Translations under genes and position numbers: made by a program | The notes under the pieces: model-generated | Databases searched by the model: none | Told to the model about the DNA's origin: nothing | Seen by the model: only the letters and a program-made list of their open reading frames with translations | In this document: positions 1 through 5,650 of the stretch, in pieces | Layout: each line of letters begins with the position of its first letter | How positions within the stretch are numbered: the first letter of the stretch is position 1 | Source of the DNA: Actinomycetes bacterium | Lineage (GTDB): Bacteria; Actinomycetota; Actinomycetes; Propionibacteriales; Propionibacteriaceae | DNA length: 10,538 nucleotides | Reading direction: 5' to 3' | Assembly (NCBI GenBank): GCA_021794705.1 | Contig: JAJYQH010000104.1 | Span: 1 to 10,538 of the forward strand

Positions 1-945
1 GAAGTAGTCGCGGCTGCCGGCGATGGCGCGCTGGGAGGCGTCCACGAGGAAGCTCATCATCGTCACCGGCACCCGGGCCATGTTGACCAGCTGGATGAGC
101 AGCACCATGGTGCCGACCGTGAACGCGCCCTGCGCCGTGCGGACGAAGATGATCGCGTAGATGCCGAAGAACATGAGGTTGAGGACGCCGCGCCGCAGGG
201 AGTCCATCTCGTGCCACCAGCGCGACTGCTCGCGGGTCAGCCCGACGACGTTGGTGTAGTGACGCCGGAACAGGTCGAGTTCACGGCGCTCGGCGACGAA
301 GCTGCGCACCACCCGGATCTGCTGCACCACCTCGGCGAACCGGCCGCCGGCCTCGTCGATGTGGGCGTTCTTGGTGCGCTCGATCCGCTGCCACTTGCGG
401 CTGGTGAGCGTGGTGAGCCAGACGAACGCCGGGAACACGACGGCCAGCAGCACCGCCAGCGGCCACGAGTAGATGATGCTCACGACGAGCACCGCGCCGA
501 CGGTGAGCAGCATCGGGAAGAAGTTGTTCGCGAACCCGTTGAGGAACTGCGTGGTCTCGGTGATCGAGCGCTGCAGCCGGCTGATGATCCGCCCGGTGAG
601 CTCGTTGTCGAAGTAGCGCTGCGGCAGGCGCATGAGCTTCTCGTAGTAGCGGGTCGAGAGGATCGTCCGCAGCCGCACCGCCATGAGGTCGCCGAAGTAG
701 CCGCCGAGGTTGCTCACGAGGGTGTTGGCGAGATCGGTGACGAACAGCGCCACCGCGAGCAGCAGGATCTCGCGGACGTGGTCGCCGTGACCCGCCTGCG
801 CGCTGACGACGAGGTCGGTGGCCCGGGAGATGATGAACGGCATCAGCAGCCCGGTGGCCGCGGTCAGCAGCGACGCGACGATGATGACGGCGTACGCGGG
901 CCGGAGTTCGCGGGCGGACAGGACCATCCGAAGAAGTGAGCGCAT
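1..945 (-). CDS. ABC exporter, transmembrane domain (partial)
   Basis: The readable 315 residues form the membrane domain of an ABC exporter with fused permease and ATPase domains, a protein class that pumps lipids, peptides or drugs out of the cytoplasm. About six hydrophobic segments can be seen, near residues 16-38, 58-80, 138-158, 161-181, 252-272 and 277-300. Between the second and third is the typical first intracellular loop, with LMRLPQRYFDNELTGRIISR at 104-123. The later cytoplasmic helix with EAGGRFAEVVQQIRVVRSF lies at 198-216. The frame is still open at base 1, so the Walker A, signature and Walker B motifs must lie to the left. The ATG at 945 has only a weak ribosome site (GAAAGA). 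A second ATG at 927 is less likely because it would trim the N-terminal helix. The helicase lies upstream on the same strand, with a hairpin in the 81-bp gap. Such half-transporters often work as pairs, so a second ABC gene may follow off the edge. The substrate cannot be inferred. Confidence 0.9.
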   Translation of the reverse strand, partial: MRSLLRMVLSARELRPAYAVIIVASLLTAATGLLMPFIISRATDLVVSAQAGHGDHVREILLLAVALFVTDLANTLVSNLGGYFGDLMAVRLRTILSTRYYEKLMRLPQRYFDNELTGRIISRLQRSITETTQFLNGFANNFFPMLLTVGAVLVVSIIYSWPLAVLLAVVFPAFVWLTTLTSRKWQRIERTKNAHIDEAGGRFAEVVQQIRVVRSFVAERRELDLFRRHYTNVVGLTREQSRWWHEMDSLRRGVLNLMFFGIYAIIFVRTAQGAFTVGTMVLLIQLVNMARVPVTMMSFLVDASQRAIAGSRDYF

Positions 946-984
946 GGGGTCTTTCGTCGCGGTCTCGGTGGGGTCGCGGAAGAA

Positions 985-1026
985 CGTTCGACGTTTGCCA
1001 CCGTAGTCGGTGGAAAACGTCGAACG
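985..1026 (-). terminator. Strong hairpin after the helicase gene
   Basis: Arms 985-1002 and 1009-1026 are 18 bp long with one mismatch (G997 against A1014) and a 6-base loop. It begins immediately after the helicase stop codon. On the minus strand it is followed by TTCTT, a short T-rich tail, so intrinsic termination of the helicase transcript is the simplest reading. Only 39 bases separate it from the ABC gene start, so it could also be an operator or leader structure controlling that gene. Confidence 0.65.
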
Positions 1027-2835
1027 CTAACGCCCGGGACTGCTCAGCCAGCGGCGCACCTGCTCGATCCGGGCGTCCACCTGCTCGGTCGTCGCCTGGG
1101 CCAGCGGAGGGCCCCCGCAGTGGCGACGCAGCTCCGCGTGCACGTGGCTGTGCGGACGCTGGGACACCCGCGCATACTGCGACACCAGCGAGTTGAGCTG
1201 TTTGCGCTTGTCACCGAGCACCCGGTGCAGGCTCTCCTCGGGGGCCACCCCCGTCCGCCGCTCGGCCCGCTGGGTGCGCGCGAGGTGCCGGGCCTGCCGG
1301 TCGCGCAGCACCCGGTCGATCTGGTCGGCGTCCAGCAGCCCGGGCAGGCCGAGGTAGTCGCGCTCGTCCTCGCTGCTCGGTACGGCGGCCATCCCGAACT
1401 GGTTCGACTCGAACATGACGTGGTCGAAGAGCGCCTCCGAGCCCAGTGCCTCGAAGCTGCCGAGCAGGTCGTCGGACGCCGCCTCGCGCCGGTTGGCCTG
1501 CTCGAGCAACTGGTCGTCGAGGGTCCACTCGTCGGGGGTCCTCGGCCGGCCGAGGATGTGGTCGCGCTGGCGCTCGAGCATCGACGCGTGGGCGAGGATC
1601 ACCGGAACCGTCGGGAGGAAGACCGTGGCCAGTTCGCCCCGGCGGCGCGACCGGACGAACCGGCCGACCGCCTGGGCGAAGAACAGCGGGGTCGAGGTGG
1701 CGGTCGCGTACACGCCGACACACAGCCGCGGCACGTCGACCCCCTCGCTCACCATCCGCACGGCCACCAGCCAGCGGTCGTCGGACTCCGCGAACGCCTC
1801 GATCCGCTTGCTCGCCCCGGCGTCGTCGGACAGCACCACGCTCGGCCGGACGCCGGTGAGCTCGCCGAGGATCCGGGCGTAGGCCCGGGCCTGGTTCTGG
1901 TTGCTCGCGATCACGAGGCCGCCGGCGTCCGGGATGTGCCGGCGGACCTCAGTGAGCCGCCGGTCGGCGGCGTGCAGCACCGACTGCACCCACTCGCCGC
2001 GTGGGTCGAGCGCGGTGCGCCACGCCTGGGCGGTGACGTCCTTGGTGAGCAGCTCGCCGAGGTTGGCGCTGAGCTCGTCGCCGGCCTTGGTGCGCCAGCG
2101 CATCGGGCCGCCGTAGTTCATGAACAGCACCGGGCGCACGACGTGGTCGCGCAGCGCCTCGGCGTAGCCGTAGGTGAAGTCGGCCACCGACATGCGGGCG
2201 CCGGCGTCCGTCGGCTCGTAGCGGACGAACGGGATCGGGTTGTCGTCGGACCGGAACGGCGTGCCGGTGAGCAGCAGCCGACGGGCGGCGGGGGCGAACG
2301 CGTCGCGCACCGCCTCGCCCCAGCTCAGCGCGTCACCGGCGTGGTGCACCTCGTCGAGGATCACCAGCGTTCGGTGGTTGACGCAGCGCGCCTCGTAGTG
2401 GTGCACCCGGGCCGCGACCCCGGCGTAGGTGACCGCGACGCCGTGGAACTGCCGGCTGCGCCCGGCCCGCGAGCTCGAGCCGATGCCGGGGTCGATCTGG
2501 ATGCCCACCTTCGCCGCGGCGTCGGCCCACTGCACCTTGAGGTGTTCGGTGGGCGCCACGACGATGACCCGCTCGACCGCGCGCGAGGCGAGCAGGTCGG
2601 AGGCCAGGCGCAGCGCGAAGGTGGTCTTGCCGGCGCCCGGGGTGGCCACCGCGAGGAAGTCGCGGGGCGACTCCCGGTGGTACTGCTCGACCGCCGCCGC
2701 CTGCCACGCCCGCAACCGGGACGCCGTCCCCCACGGGGCACGCCCGGGGAACGCCGGCGAGAGGTGCTCGAACGCCGACGTCATCGGCGCCCACCCGGCC
2801 GGGGCGCGCGCGGAGGCCAGTGTGAGGGGAAGCAC
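1027..2835 (-). CDS. SF2 DEAD/DEAH-box helicase
   Basis: This 602-residue protein is a superfamily 2 helicase or translocase that would use ATP to act on DNA or RNA in the cytoplasm. The motifs appear in order: a Q-like RLRAWQ at 40-45, Walker A ATPGAGKT at 64-71, motif II DEVH at 161-164, motif III TGTPFRSD at 180-187, motif V with SEGVDVP at 363-369, and motif VI QAVGRFVRSRRR at 388-399. The C-terminal 170 or so residues are charged, rich in Arg and Glu, and match no domain I can name. The layout resembles a helicase widespread in actinobacteria whose precise role is not established to my knowledge. The GTG at 2835 is the earliest start, since an in-frame TAG lies at 2853-2851. An ATG at 2784 (residue 18) is an alternative that would begin MTSAFEHLSPAFPG. 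No good ribosome site precedes either. It appears to be transcribed alone, with hairpins on both sides. Confidence 0.92.
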   Translation of the reverse strand: MLPLTLASARAPAGWAPMTSAFEHLSPAFPGRAPWGTASRLRAWQAAAVEQYHRESPRDFLAVATPGAGKTTFALRLASDLLASRAVERVIVVAPTEHLKVQWADAAAKVGIQIDPGIGSSSRAGRSRQFHGVAVTYAGVAARVHHYEARCVNHRTLVILDEVHHAGDALSWGEAVRDAFAPAARRLLLTGTPFRSDDNPIPFVRYEPTDAGARMSVADFTYGYAEALRDHVVRPVLFMNYGGPMRWRTKAGDELSANLGELLTKDVTAQAWRTALDPRGEWVQSVLHAADRRLTEVRRHIPDAGGLVIASNQNQARAYARILGELTGVRPSVVLSDDAGASKRIEAFAESDDRWLVAVRMVSEGVDVPRLCVGVYATATSTPLFFAQAVGRFVRSRRRGELATVFLPTVPVILAHASMLERQRDHILGRPRTPDEWTLDDQLLEQANRREAASDDLLGSFEALGSEALFDHVMFESNQFGMAAVPSSEDERDYLGLPGLLDADQIDRVLRDRQARHLARTQRAERRTGVAPEESLHRVLGDKRKQLNSLVSQYARVSQRPHSHVHAELRRHCGGPPLAQATTEQVDARIEQVRRWLSSPGR

Positions 2836-2847
2836 ATAGGACCACGG

Positions 2848-2853
2848 ACTCTA
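2848..2853 (-). promoter_or_regulatory. Candidate -10 element for the helicase
   Basis: On the minus strand TAGAGT ends 12 bases before the GTG start. It is identical to the hexamer before the pentapeptide-repeat gene. If used, the 5' leader would be only about 5 or 6 bases, leaving no room for a ribosome site. The -35 position falls inside the inverted repeat at 2873-2897. Confidence 0.4.
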
Positions 2854-2872
2854 CCCGCTGACCCCCCGATCG

Positions 2873-2897
2873 ACCCGGACGCCGGCGGCGTCCGGGT
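2873..2897. repeat. Perfect 11-bp inverted repeat, possible operator
   Basis: The arms ACCCGGACGCC (2873-2883) and GGCGTCCGGGT (2887-2897) are perfectly complementary with a 3-base spacer. The repeat lies about 20 bases upstream of the candidate helicase -10 element, over the expected -35 position. A repressor-binding site or a simple hairpin are both possible. Confidence 0.4.
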
Positions 2898-2965
2898 GCC
2901 GCCTGTCGCGACATCGGTGCTGGTCAGCGGCTGGATGGCCGGCACGAAAACGACCCCATAACGCA

Positions 2966-2997
2966 ACGAGGACCCGGTCGGGGGTCCGGGTCCTCGT
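2966..2997 (-). terminator. 12-bp hairpin, likely intrinsic terminator
   Basis: The arms ACGAGGACCCGG (2966-2977) and CCGGGTCCTCGT (2986-2997) pair perfectly around an 8-base loop. Read on the minus strand the stem is followed by TGCGTTATGGGGTCGTTTTC, which is T-rich for this genome. It would stop transcripts of the small membrane protein before they reach the helicase gene, although it is about 137 bases past that stop codon. Confidence 0.5.
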
Positions 2998-3050
2998 CGG
3001 GCTCAGCCCCGAGGGGCGAGCCTGTGCATCAACTGCACTCCGCAACTGTA

Positions 3051-3065
3051 AGGCATGACATGCCT
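3051..3065. repeat. Perfect 15-nt palindrome
   Basis: AGGCATGACATGCCT is a perfect inverted repeat of 7-bp arms around one central A. It is less GC-rich than its surroundings, and the shape suits a dimeric regulator. It is about 200 bases upstream of the helicase start, which is far for a simple repressor site. Function is unknown. Confidence 0.3.
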
Positions 3066-3095
3066 GGTGCGAAATGGACGTCCGGCGTGTCACGT

Positions 3096-3138
3096 TGTGA
3101 GCGGGCGGTGGGACGCCCGGCCACCGTTACCGGTCACA
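3096..3138 (-). terminator. Imperfect hairpin at the end of the small membrane gene
   Basis: CGGTGG (3106-3111) pairs with CCACCG (3121-3126), and outer TGTGA (3096-3100) pairs with TCACA (3134-3138), the latter including the stop codon. The outer and inner stems are joined by unequal bulges. There is no T tract, so this is a weak terminator candidate or a mere mRNA end structure. Confidence 0.3.
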
Positions 3139-3442
3139 GCATCGGCAGCACGAGGAACAGCGCGACGAGCGGGAGCAGGGTCGCCAGCGTCATCCGGTAG
3201 CGGTTGGCGACGCTGCCCTGGATCGCCAGCCAGGTGAGGGCCAGGCACAGCGACGCGAGCACGGTGAGGCCGATCGAGCCGGCGAGCGGGCGGCGCAGGC
3301 ACGGTCCGACGGCAGGACAGGGGAGCCAGCTGGCGATGGCCAGGGAGCCGATGTCCAGAGTGACCGCGCCCCCGACGATGAGCGCGGTGAGGGCCAGGAC
3401 GAACCGGGCCCACTTCGGCACCTCGACCCGCTCGTTGCTCAC
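3134..3442 (-). CDS. Small three-helix membrane protein, function unknown
   Basis: A 102-residue protein that I do not recognise. Its short charged N-terminus (SNERVEVPKWAR) is followed by three hydrophobic segments, near residues 13-35, 53-75 and 84-102 in GTG-start numbering. The loop between helices 1 and 2 contains CPAVGPC, two cysteines five residues apart, which could form a disulfide if it faces outside. The protein ends directly in the last helix (LVALFLVLPML). I chose the GTG at 3442 over an ATG three codons upstream at 3451. TACGAT, a good -10 element, spans 3455-3450 and would put transcription start on the GTG, while the ATG would then overlap the promoter. The gene lies 59 bp downstream of the DMT transporter on the same strand and could be partly cotranscribed with it. 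Confidence 0.7.
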   Translation of the reverse strand: MSNERVEVPKWARFVLALTALIVGGAVTLDIGSLAIASWLPCPAVGPCLRRPLAGSIGLTVLASLCLALTWLAIQGSVANRYRMTLATLLPLVALFLVLPML

Positions 3443-3449
3443 GCATCCC

Positions 3450-3455
3450 ATCGTA
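3450..3455 (-). promoter_or_regulatory. -10 element of the small membrane gene
   Basis: TACGAT on the minus strand is followed by seven bases (GGGATGC) and then the GTG start, which fits leaderless transcription. It decides the start codon of this gene against the upstream ATG at 3451. Confidence 0.5.
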
Positions 3456-3471
3456 GGGACCGTTCCTGTCC

Positions 3472-3489
3472 CCCCGGCAGCTGCCGGGG
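3472..3489. repeat. Perfect 18-bp palindrome between DMT and small membrane gene
   Basis: CCCCGGCAGCTGCCGGGG is a perfect palindrome, giving a 7-bp stem with a 4-base loop as RNA. It starts 12 bases after the DMT transporter stop on the minus strand and covers the expected -35 position of the small membrane gene promoter. It could be a terminator without a T tract, an operator, or both. Confidence 0.4.
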
Positions 3490-3501
3490 TCCGGACGCCG
3501 C

Positions 3502-4440
3502 TCAGCCCCGGTCGGCCCTCAGGTCGGGCAGCCCGGCCGGAGTGGCGGCACGGGCGGCGGGCTTGAGCCGGGGCATCACGGTGACCAGCACCATCGCGCC
3601 GACCATCGCCGCGCCGCCGATGACCATCCGCCACGAGACGACCTCGCCGCCGAAGAGCACGGCGAAGGTGGCGGCCCACACCGGCTCGCCGGCCATGATC
3701 ACGGCGGCGGTCGTCGACTCGACGTACGACTGCGCCCAGATCTGCAGGAAGATCGGGATCGCCCCGGCGATGACCGCGAAGTAGAGCATCCAGGTCCACT
3801 GGACGCCGGTGTGCGGCGGGGTGATCCCGCCGGGCAGCGCCGCGACGAGGCAGATGAGCGCGACGACGACCAGCTCGACGTTGGTGAGCTGCAGCGCGGT
3901 GGCCGGCGAGGAGAAGCGGTCGACGGCGATGATGTGCCCCGCGTAGAGCACCGCGCTCACCAGGGTGAGTGCCTCCCCGAGCCGCGCGCTGCCCGCGAGC
4001 GAGCCGCTGCCGATGCTCAGCACGCCGAGGCCCACCGTCGCGAGCACCACCGCGACCCACGTCGCCTCGGGGATCCGCTCGCGCAGCAGCCAGGCGGCGA
4101 GGAACGGGGTGACGACGACGTAGAGCCCGGTGATGAAGCCCGACACGGACGCCGGCGTCCGGGCCAGCCCGTAGGTCTGCACCAGCTGGGCGACGCCGTA
4201 GATCGTCCCGATGACCACGCCCTGCACCAGCGTGCGCCGCGGCATCCGCCAGTGCCTGCGCGCCAGCACCCCGACCACCGCGGCCGCGACGACGAACCGC
4301 ACGGCGAGCATGTCGGGCACCGGCACCTGGCCCACGAACGCCTTCATCGAGAAGAAGGTCGAGCCCCACAGCATCGCCATGAGCACCAGGCTCACCAGGG
4401 CGAGCACCTGGCGCCCCTGAGGATGGCGGCGGCTGGTCAC
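3502..4440 (-). CDS. EamA/DMT-family transporter
   Basis: A 312-residue inner-membrane protein of the drug/metabolite transporter superfamily, which usually exports amino acids, nucleotides or other metabolites. It has about ten hydrophobic helices arranged as two EamA repeats, roughly residues 12-140 and 155-288. The first repeat begins with the family signature WGSTFF at 25-30 and contains a GLARTPASVSGFITGLYVV stretch near 91-109. The second contains the matching ESTTAAVIMAGEPVWAATFA at 241-260. The cytoplasmic tail (291-312) is basic and Ala/Pro-rich. Length is normal for the family. The GTG at 4440 has no ribosome site. TAGGCT lies six bases before it, pointing to a leaderless message. 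It is divergent from the 2-hydroxyacid dehydrogenase, so an organic-acid link is conceivable but unproven. The substrate is unknown. Confidence 0.9.
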   Translation of the reverse strand: MTSRRHPQGRQVLALVSLVLMAMLWGSTFFSMKAFVGQVPVPDMLAVRFVVAAAVVGVLARRHWRMPRRTLVQGVVIGTIYGVAQLVQTYGLARTPASVSGFITGLYVVVTPFLAAWLLRERIPEATWVAVVLATVGLGVLSIGSGSLAGSARLGEALTLVSAVLYAGHIIAVDRFSSPATALQLTNVELVVVALICLVAALPGGITPPHTGVQWTWMLYFAVIAGAIPIFLQIWAQSYVESTTAAVIMAGEPVWAATFAVLFGGEVVSWRMVIGGAAMVGAMVLVTVMPRLKPAARAATPAGLPDLRADRG

Positions 4441-4446
4441 CGGCGC

Positions 4447-4452
4447 AGCCTA
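4447..4452 (-). promoter_or_regulatory. -10 element of the DMT transporter
   Basis: TAGGCT on the minus strand is followed by GCGCCG and then the GTG start at 4440. The six-base spacing would place transcription start on or next to the start codon. No clear -35 box is visible. Confidence 0.5.
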
Positions 4453-4472
4453 ACGCCGCCCGCCCGCCGGGC

Positions 4473-4497
4473 CGGACGCCGGGACCCGCGGCGTCCG
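4473..4497. repeat. Inverted repeat between divergent promoters
   Basis: CGGACGCCG (4473-4481) and CGGCGTCCG (4489-4497) form a perfect 9-bp inverted repeat with a 7-base spacer. It sits between two divergent -10 elements and ends four bases before the one at 4501. A shared regulator binding here could control the DMT transporter and the dehydrogenase together. Confidence 0.4.
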
Positions 4498-4500
4498 TCG

Positions 4501-4506
4501 TAGGGT
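4501..4506 (+). promoter_or_regulatory. -10 element of the 2-hydroxyacid dehydrogenase
   Basis: TAGGGT is followed by six bases (GTCGCC) and the ATG at 4513, with no ribosome site between them. This fits leaderless transcription. The -35 position falls in the inverted repeat. Confidence 0.5.
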
Positions 4507-4512
4507 GTCGCC

Positions 4513-5442
4513 ATGCGCGTGACCGTTCCCACTGCCGACCTCCGCGACCTCCTGTCCGACGACCTCCCCGAGGGCATCACGCTCGACCTGTGGCCGATGA
4601 CCGACCCGCCCGAGGGACGCGTCGACCTCGCGGTGATGCCCTACCTCGTCGGCGCCGAGCTGCTGCGCGTGCTCGACGGGGCCGATGTCGGCTGGGTCCA
4701 GAGCCAGTCGCTGGGCTTCGACAACATCGAGAACTTCCTCCCGGCCGGCGTCGGGTTCAGCAACGCGGTCGGCGTCCACGAGGCCGCAACCGCGGAGATC
4801 GCTCTCGGGCTCATCCTCGCGGCGCAGCGCAACCTCGCCGAGCACGTGCTCGACCAGCAGCGGGCGGTGTGGCGTCCGCGGTTCGGGCCCGGGCTGCAGA
4901 GCCTCACCGCGCTCGTCATCGGCGTCGGGGGAGTGGGCGAGCTGATCGCCGATCACCTCGCGCGGTTCGGGATGGAGGTCGTGCGCTCGGCGTCCCGGGC
5001 CCGGACGGACGAGCGCGGGCGGATCCACGGTCCCGAGGAGGTGCCGGGGCTGCTCGGCACGGCCGACGTCGTCGTGCTCGCCACCCCGCTCAACCCCTCG
5101 ACCAAGGGCTTCTTCGACGCTGCGCTCATCGGCCGGATGAAGCCCGGTGCCCTGCTCGTCAACATCGGCCGCGGCGCGCTCGTCGACACCGATGCCCTGG
5201 TCGCCGCCTGCCGGGCGGGACGGGTGCGGGCTGCGCTCGACGTCGTCGACCCCGAGCCGCTGCCCGCCGACCACCCGCTGTGGTCGGCTCCCGGCGTCCT
5301 CATTACCCCGCACGTGGGGGGCCGGTCGACGACGATGATCAACCGGGTCGCCGCCCTCGTCGCCCGGCAGATCCGGCACCTGGCCGCGGGCGAGCCGCTC
5401 GAGAACCCCGTCCCCGCGGTGATGCGCGAGGTCGCGCAGTAA
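4513..5442 (+). CDS. D-isomer-specific 2-hydroxyacid dehydrogenase
   Basis: A 309-residue soluble NAD(P)-dependent enzyme of the family that interconverts D-2-hydroxyacids and 2-ketoacids (glyoxylate/hydroxypyruvate reductase, phosphoglycerate dehydrogenase and relatives). The N-terminal substrate domain (about 1-95, with the long helix near 88-117) surrounds a Rossmann domain whose dinucleotide loop is GVGGVG at 137-142. The catalytic triad is in the expected places: Arg220 in VNIGRGALVDT, Glu249 in DVVDPEPLP and His267 in ITPHVGG. The PLNPSTKGFF segment at 192-201 is also typical. The second Rossmann strand ends in RSASRART rather than an acidic residue, which by family rule of thumb hints at NADP, though this is weak. 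The exact substrate is unknown. The gene is divergent from the DMT transporter and has a leaderless-type start. Downstream is a 208-bp region with nested repeats, so it is probably monocistronic. Confidence 0.92.
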   Translation: MRVTVPTADLRDLLSDDLPEGITLDLWPMTDPPEGRVDLAVMPYLVGAELLRVLDGADVGWVQSQSLGFDNIENFLPAGVGFSNAVGVHEAATAEIALGLILAAQRNLAEHVLDQQRAVWRPRFGPGLQSLTALVIGVGGVGELIADHLARFGMEVVRSASRARTDERGRIHGPEEVPGLLGTADVVVLATPLNPSTKGFFDAALIGRMKPGALLVNIGRGALVDTDALVAACRAGRVRAALDVVDPEPLPADHPLWSAPGVLITPHVGGRSTTMINRVAALVARQIRHLAAGEPLENPVPAVMREVAQ

Positions 5443-5455
5443 GCGCACCCCCGCT

Positions 5456-5545
5456 TCGGCGCGGCGTACGACCTGATCGGCGCGGCGTACGAGTTGTGGG
5501 TTTCGGCCCGACATCTCGTACGCCGTCAGTCATGTCGTACGCCGA
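5456..5545. repeat. Nested direct and inverted repeats built on GGCGTACGA
   Basis: TCGGCGCGGCGTACGA occurs twice, at 5456-5471 and 5477-5492, with a 21-base period. It is followed by two inverted copies of the core, TCGTACGCCG, at 5516-5525 and 5535-5544. The inner pair (5483-5493 with 5515-5525) makes an 11-bp perfect stem. The outer pair (5462-5471 with 5535-5544) makes a 10-bp stem, and CTGA/TCAG at 5473-5476 and 5526-5529 links them. The whole can fold into one 83-nt hairpin on either strand, with loop GTGGGTTTCGGCCCGACAT. It starts 13 bases after the dehydrogenase stop. It could act as a terminator or be a dispersed intergenic repeat unit. Confidence 0.75.
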
Positions 5546-5564
5546 CCGAGCCGGACGGGCGCGG

Positions 5565-5587
5565 CAGGGGCGAGGGCCTCGCCCCTG
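5565..5587 (+). terminator. GC-rich 10-bp hairpin
   Basis: CAGGGGCGAG (5565-5574) pairs with CTCGCCCCTG (5578-5587) around three bases. It lies 122 bases past the dehydrogenase stop and 63 before the alcohol dehydrogenase start. No T tract follows, so termination is only a possibility. Confidence 0.35.
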
Positions 5588-5637
5588 TGGCTGCGGGAGG
5601 GGCGGGGAACGGGACGGGGCCTGTCGTGCAGCCCCAC

Positions 5638-5643
5638 TAGGCT
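5638..5643 (+). promoter_or_regulatory. -10 element of the alcohol dehydrogenase/PhzF operon
   Basis: TAGGCT, the same hexamer as at the DMT gene, is followed by GGCGTCC and the ATG at 5651. The spacing of seven bases fits a leaderless message; there is no ribosome site before the ATG. Confidence 0.5.
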
Positions 5644-5650
5644 GGCGTCC

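Larger units (their letters stand above)
2836..3133. other. Gene-free stretch rich in inverted repeats
   Basis: These 298 bases lie between the helicase start and the stop codon of the small membrane protein. I see no convincing coding frame or tRNA. They contain the presumed helicase promoter, an 11-bp perfect inverted repeat at 2873-2897, a 12-bp hairpin at 2966-2997, a smaller hairpin at 2997-3012 (TCGGG/CCCGA), a 15-nt palindrome at 3051-3065, and an imperfect hairpin at 3096-3138. A CAACTG word occurs twice, at 3030-3035 and 3043-3048. The density of structure suggests terminators plus regulation of the helicase. Confidence 0.5.

Noticed and set aside
980..1030. A LexA/SOS box at the hairpin near the helicase end
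   Set aside because: GAACGTTC lacks the four-base spacer of the actinobacterial SOS box, and its position after the helicase stop does not fit damage control of that gene.
1120..2961. A 613-codon open frame on the plus strand
   Set aside because: It runs antisense through the helicase, which has all SF2 motifs. The plus-strand protein is Arg/Gly/Pro/His-rich low complexity, typical of a shadow frame in high-GC DNA.
2960..3035. A tRNA gene in the structured gap
   Set aside because: The stems do not form a cloverleaf; no T-loop GTTCRA motif or anticodon arm could be placed.
3134..4369. A 411-codon minus-strand frame
   Set aside because: Its first three quarters are a shadow of the DMT transporter. 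Only the C-terminal part from the GTG at 3442 is a plausible gene.
4450..5514. A 354-codon minus-strand frame opposite the 2-hydroxyacid dehydrogenase
   Set aside because: The plus-strand protein has the full catalytic triad and Rossmann motif; the antisense frame is rich in Arg, Glu, Asp and Pro with no domain.
5456..5545. A CRISPR array
   Set aside because: There are only two direct copies with a five-base gap, then inverted copies. There are no regular spacers and no cas genes.
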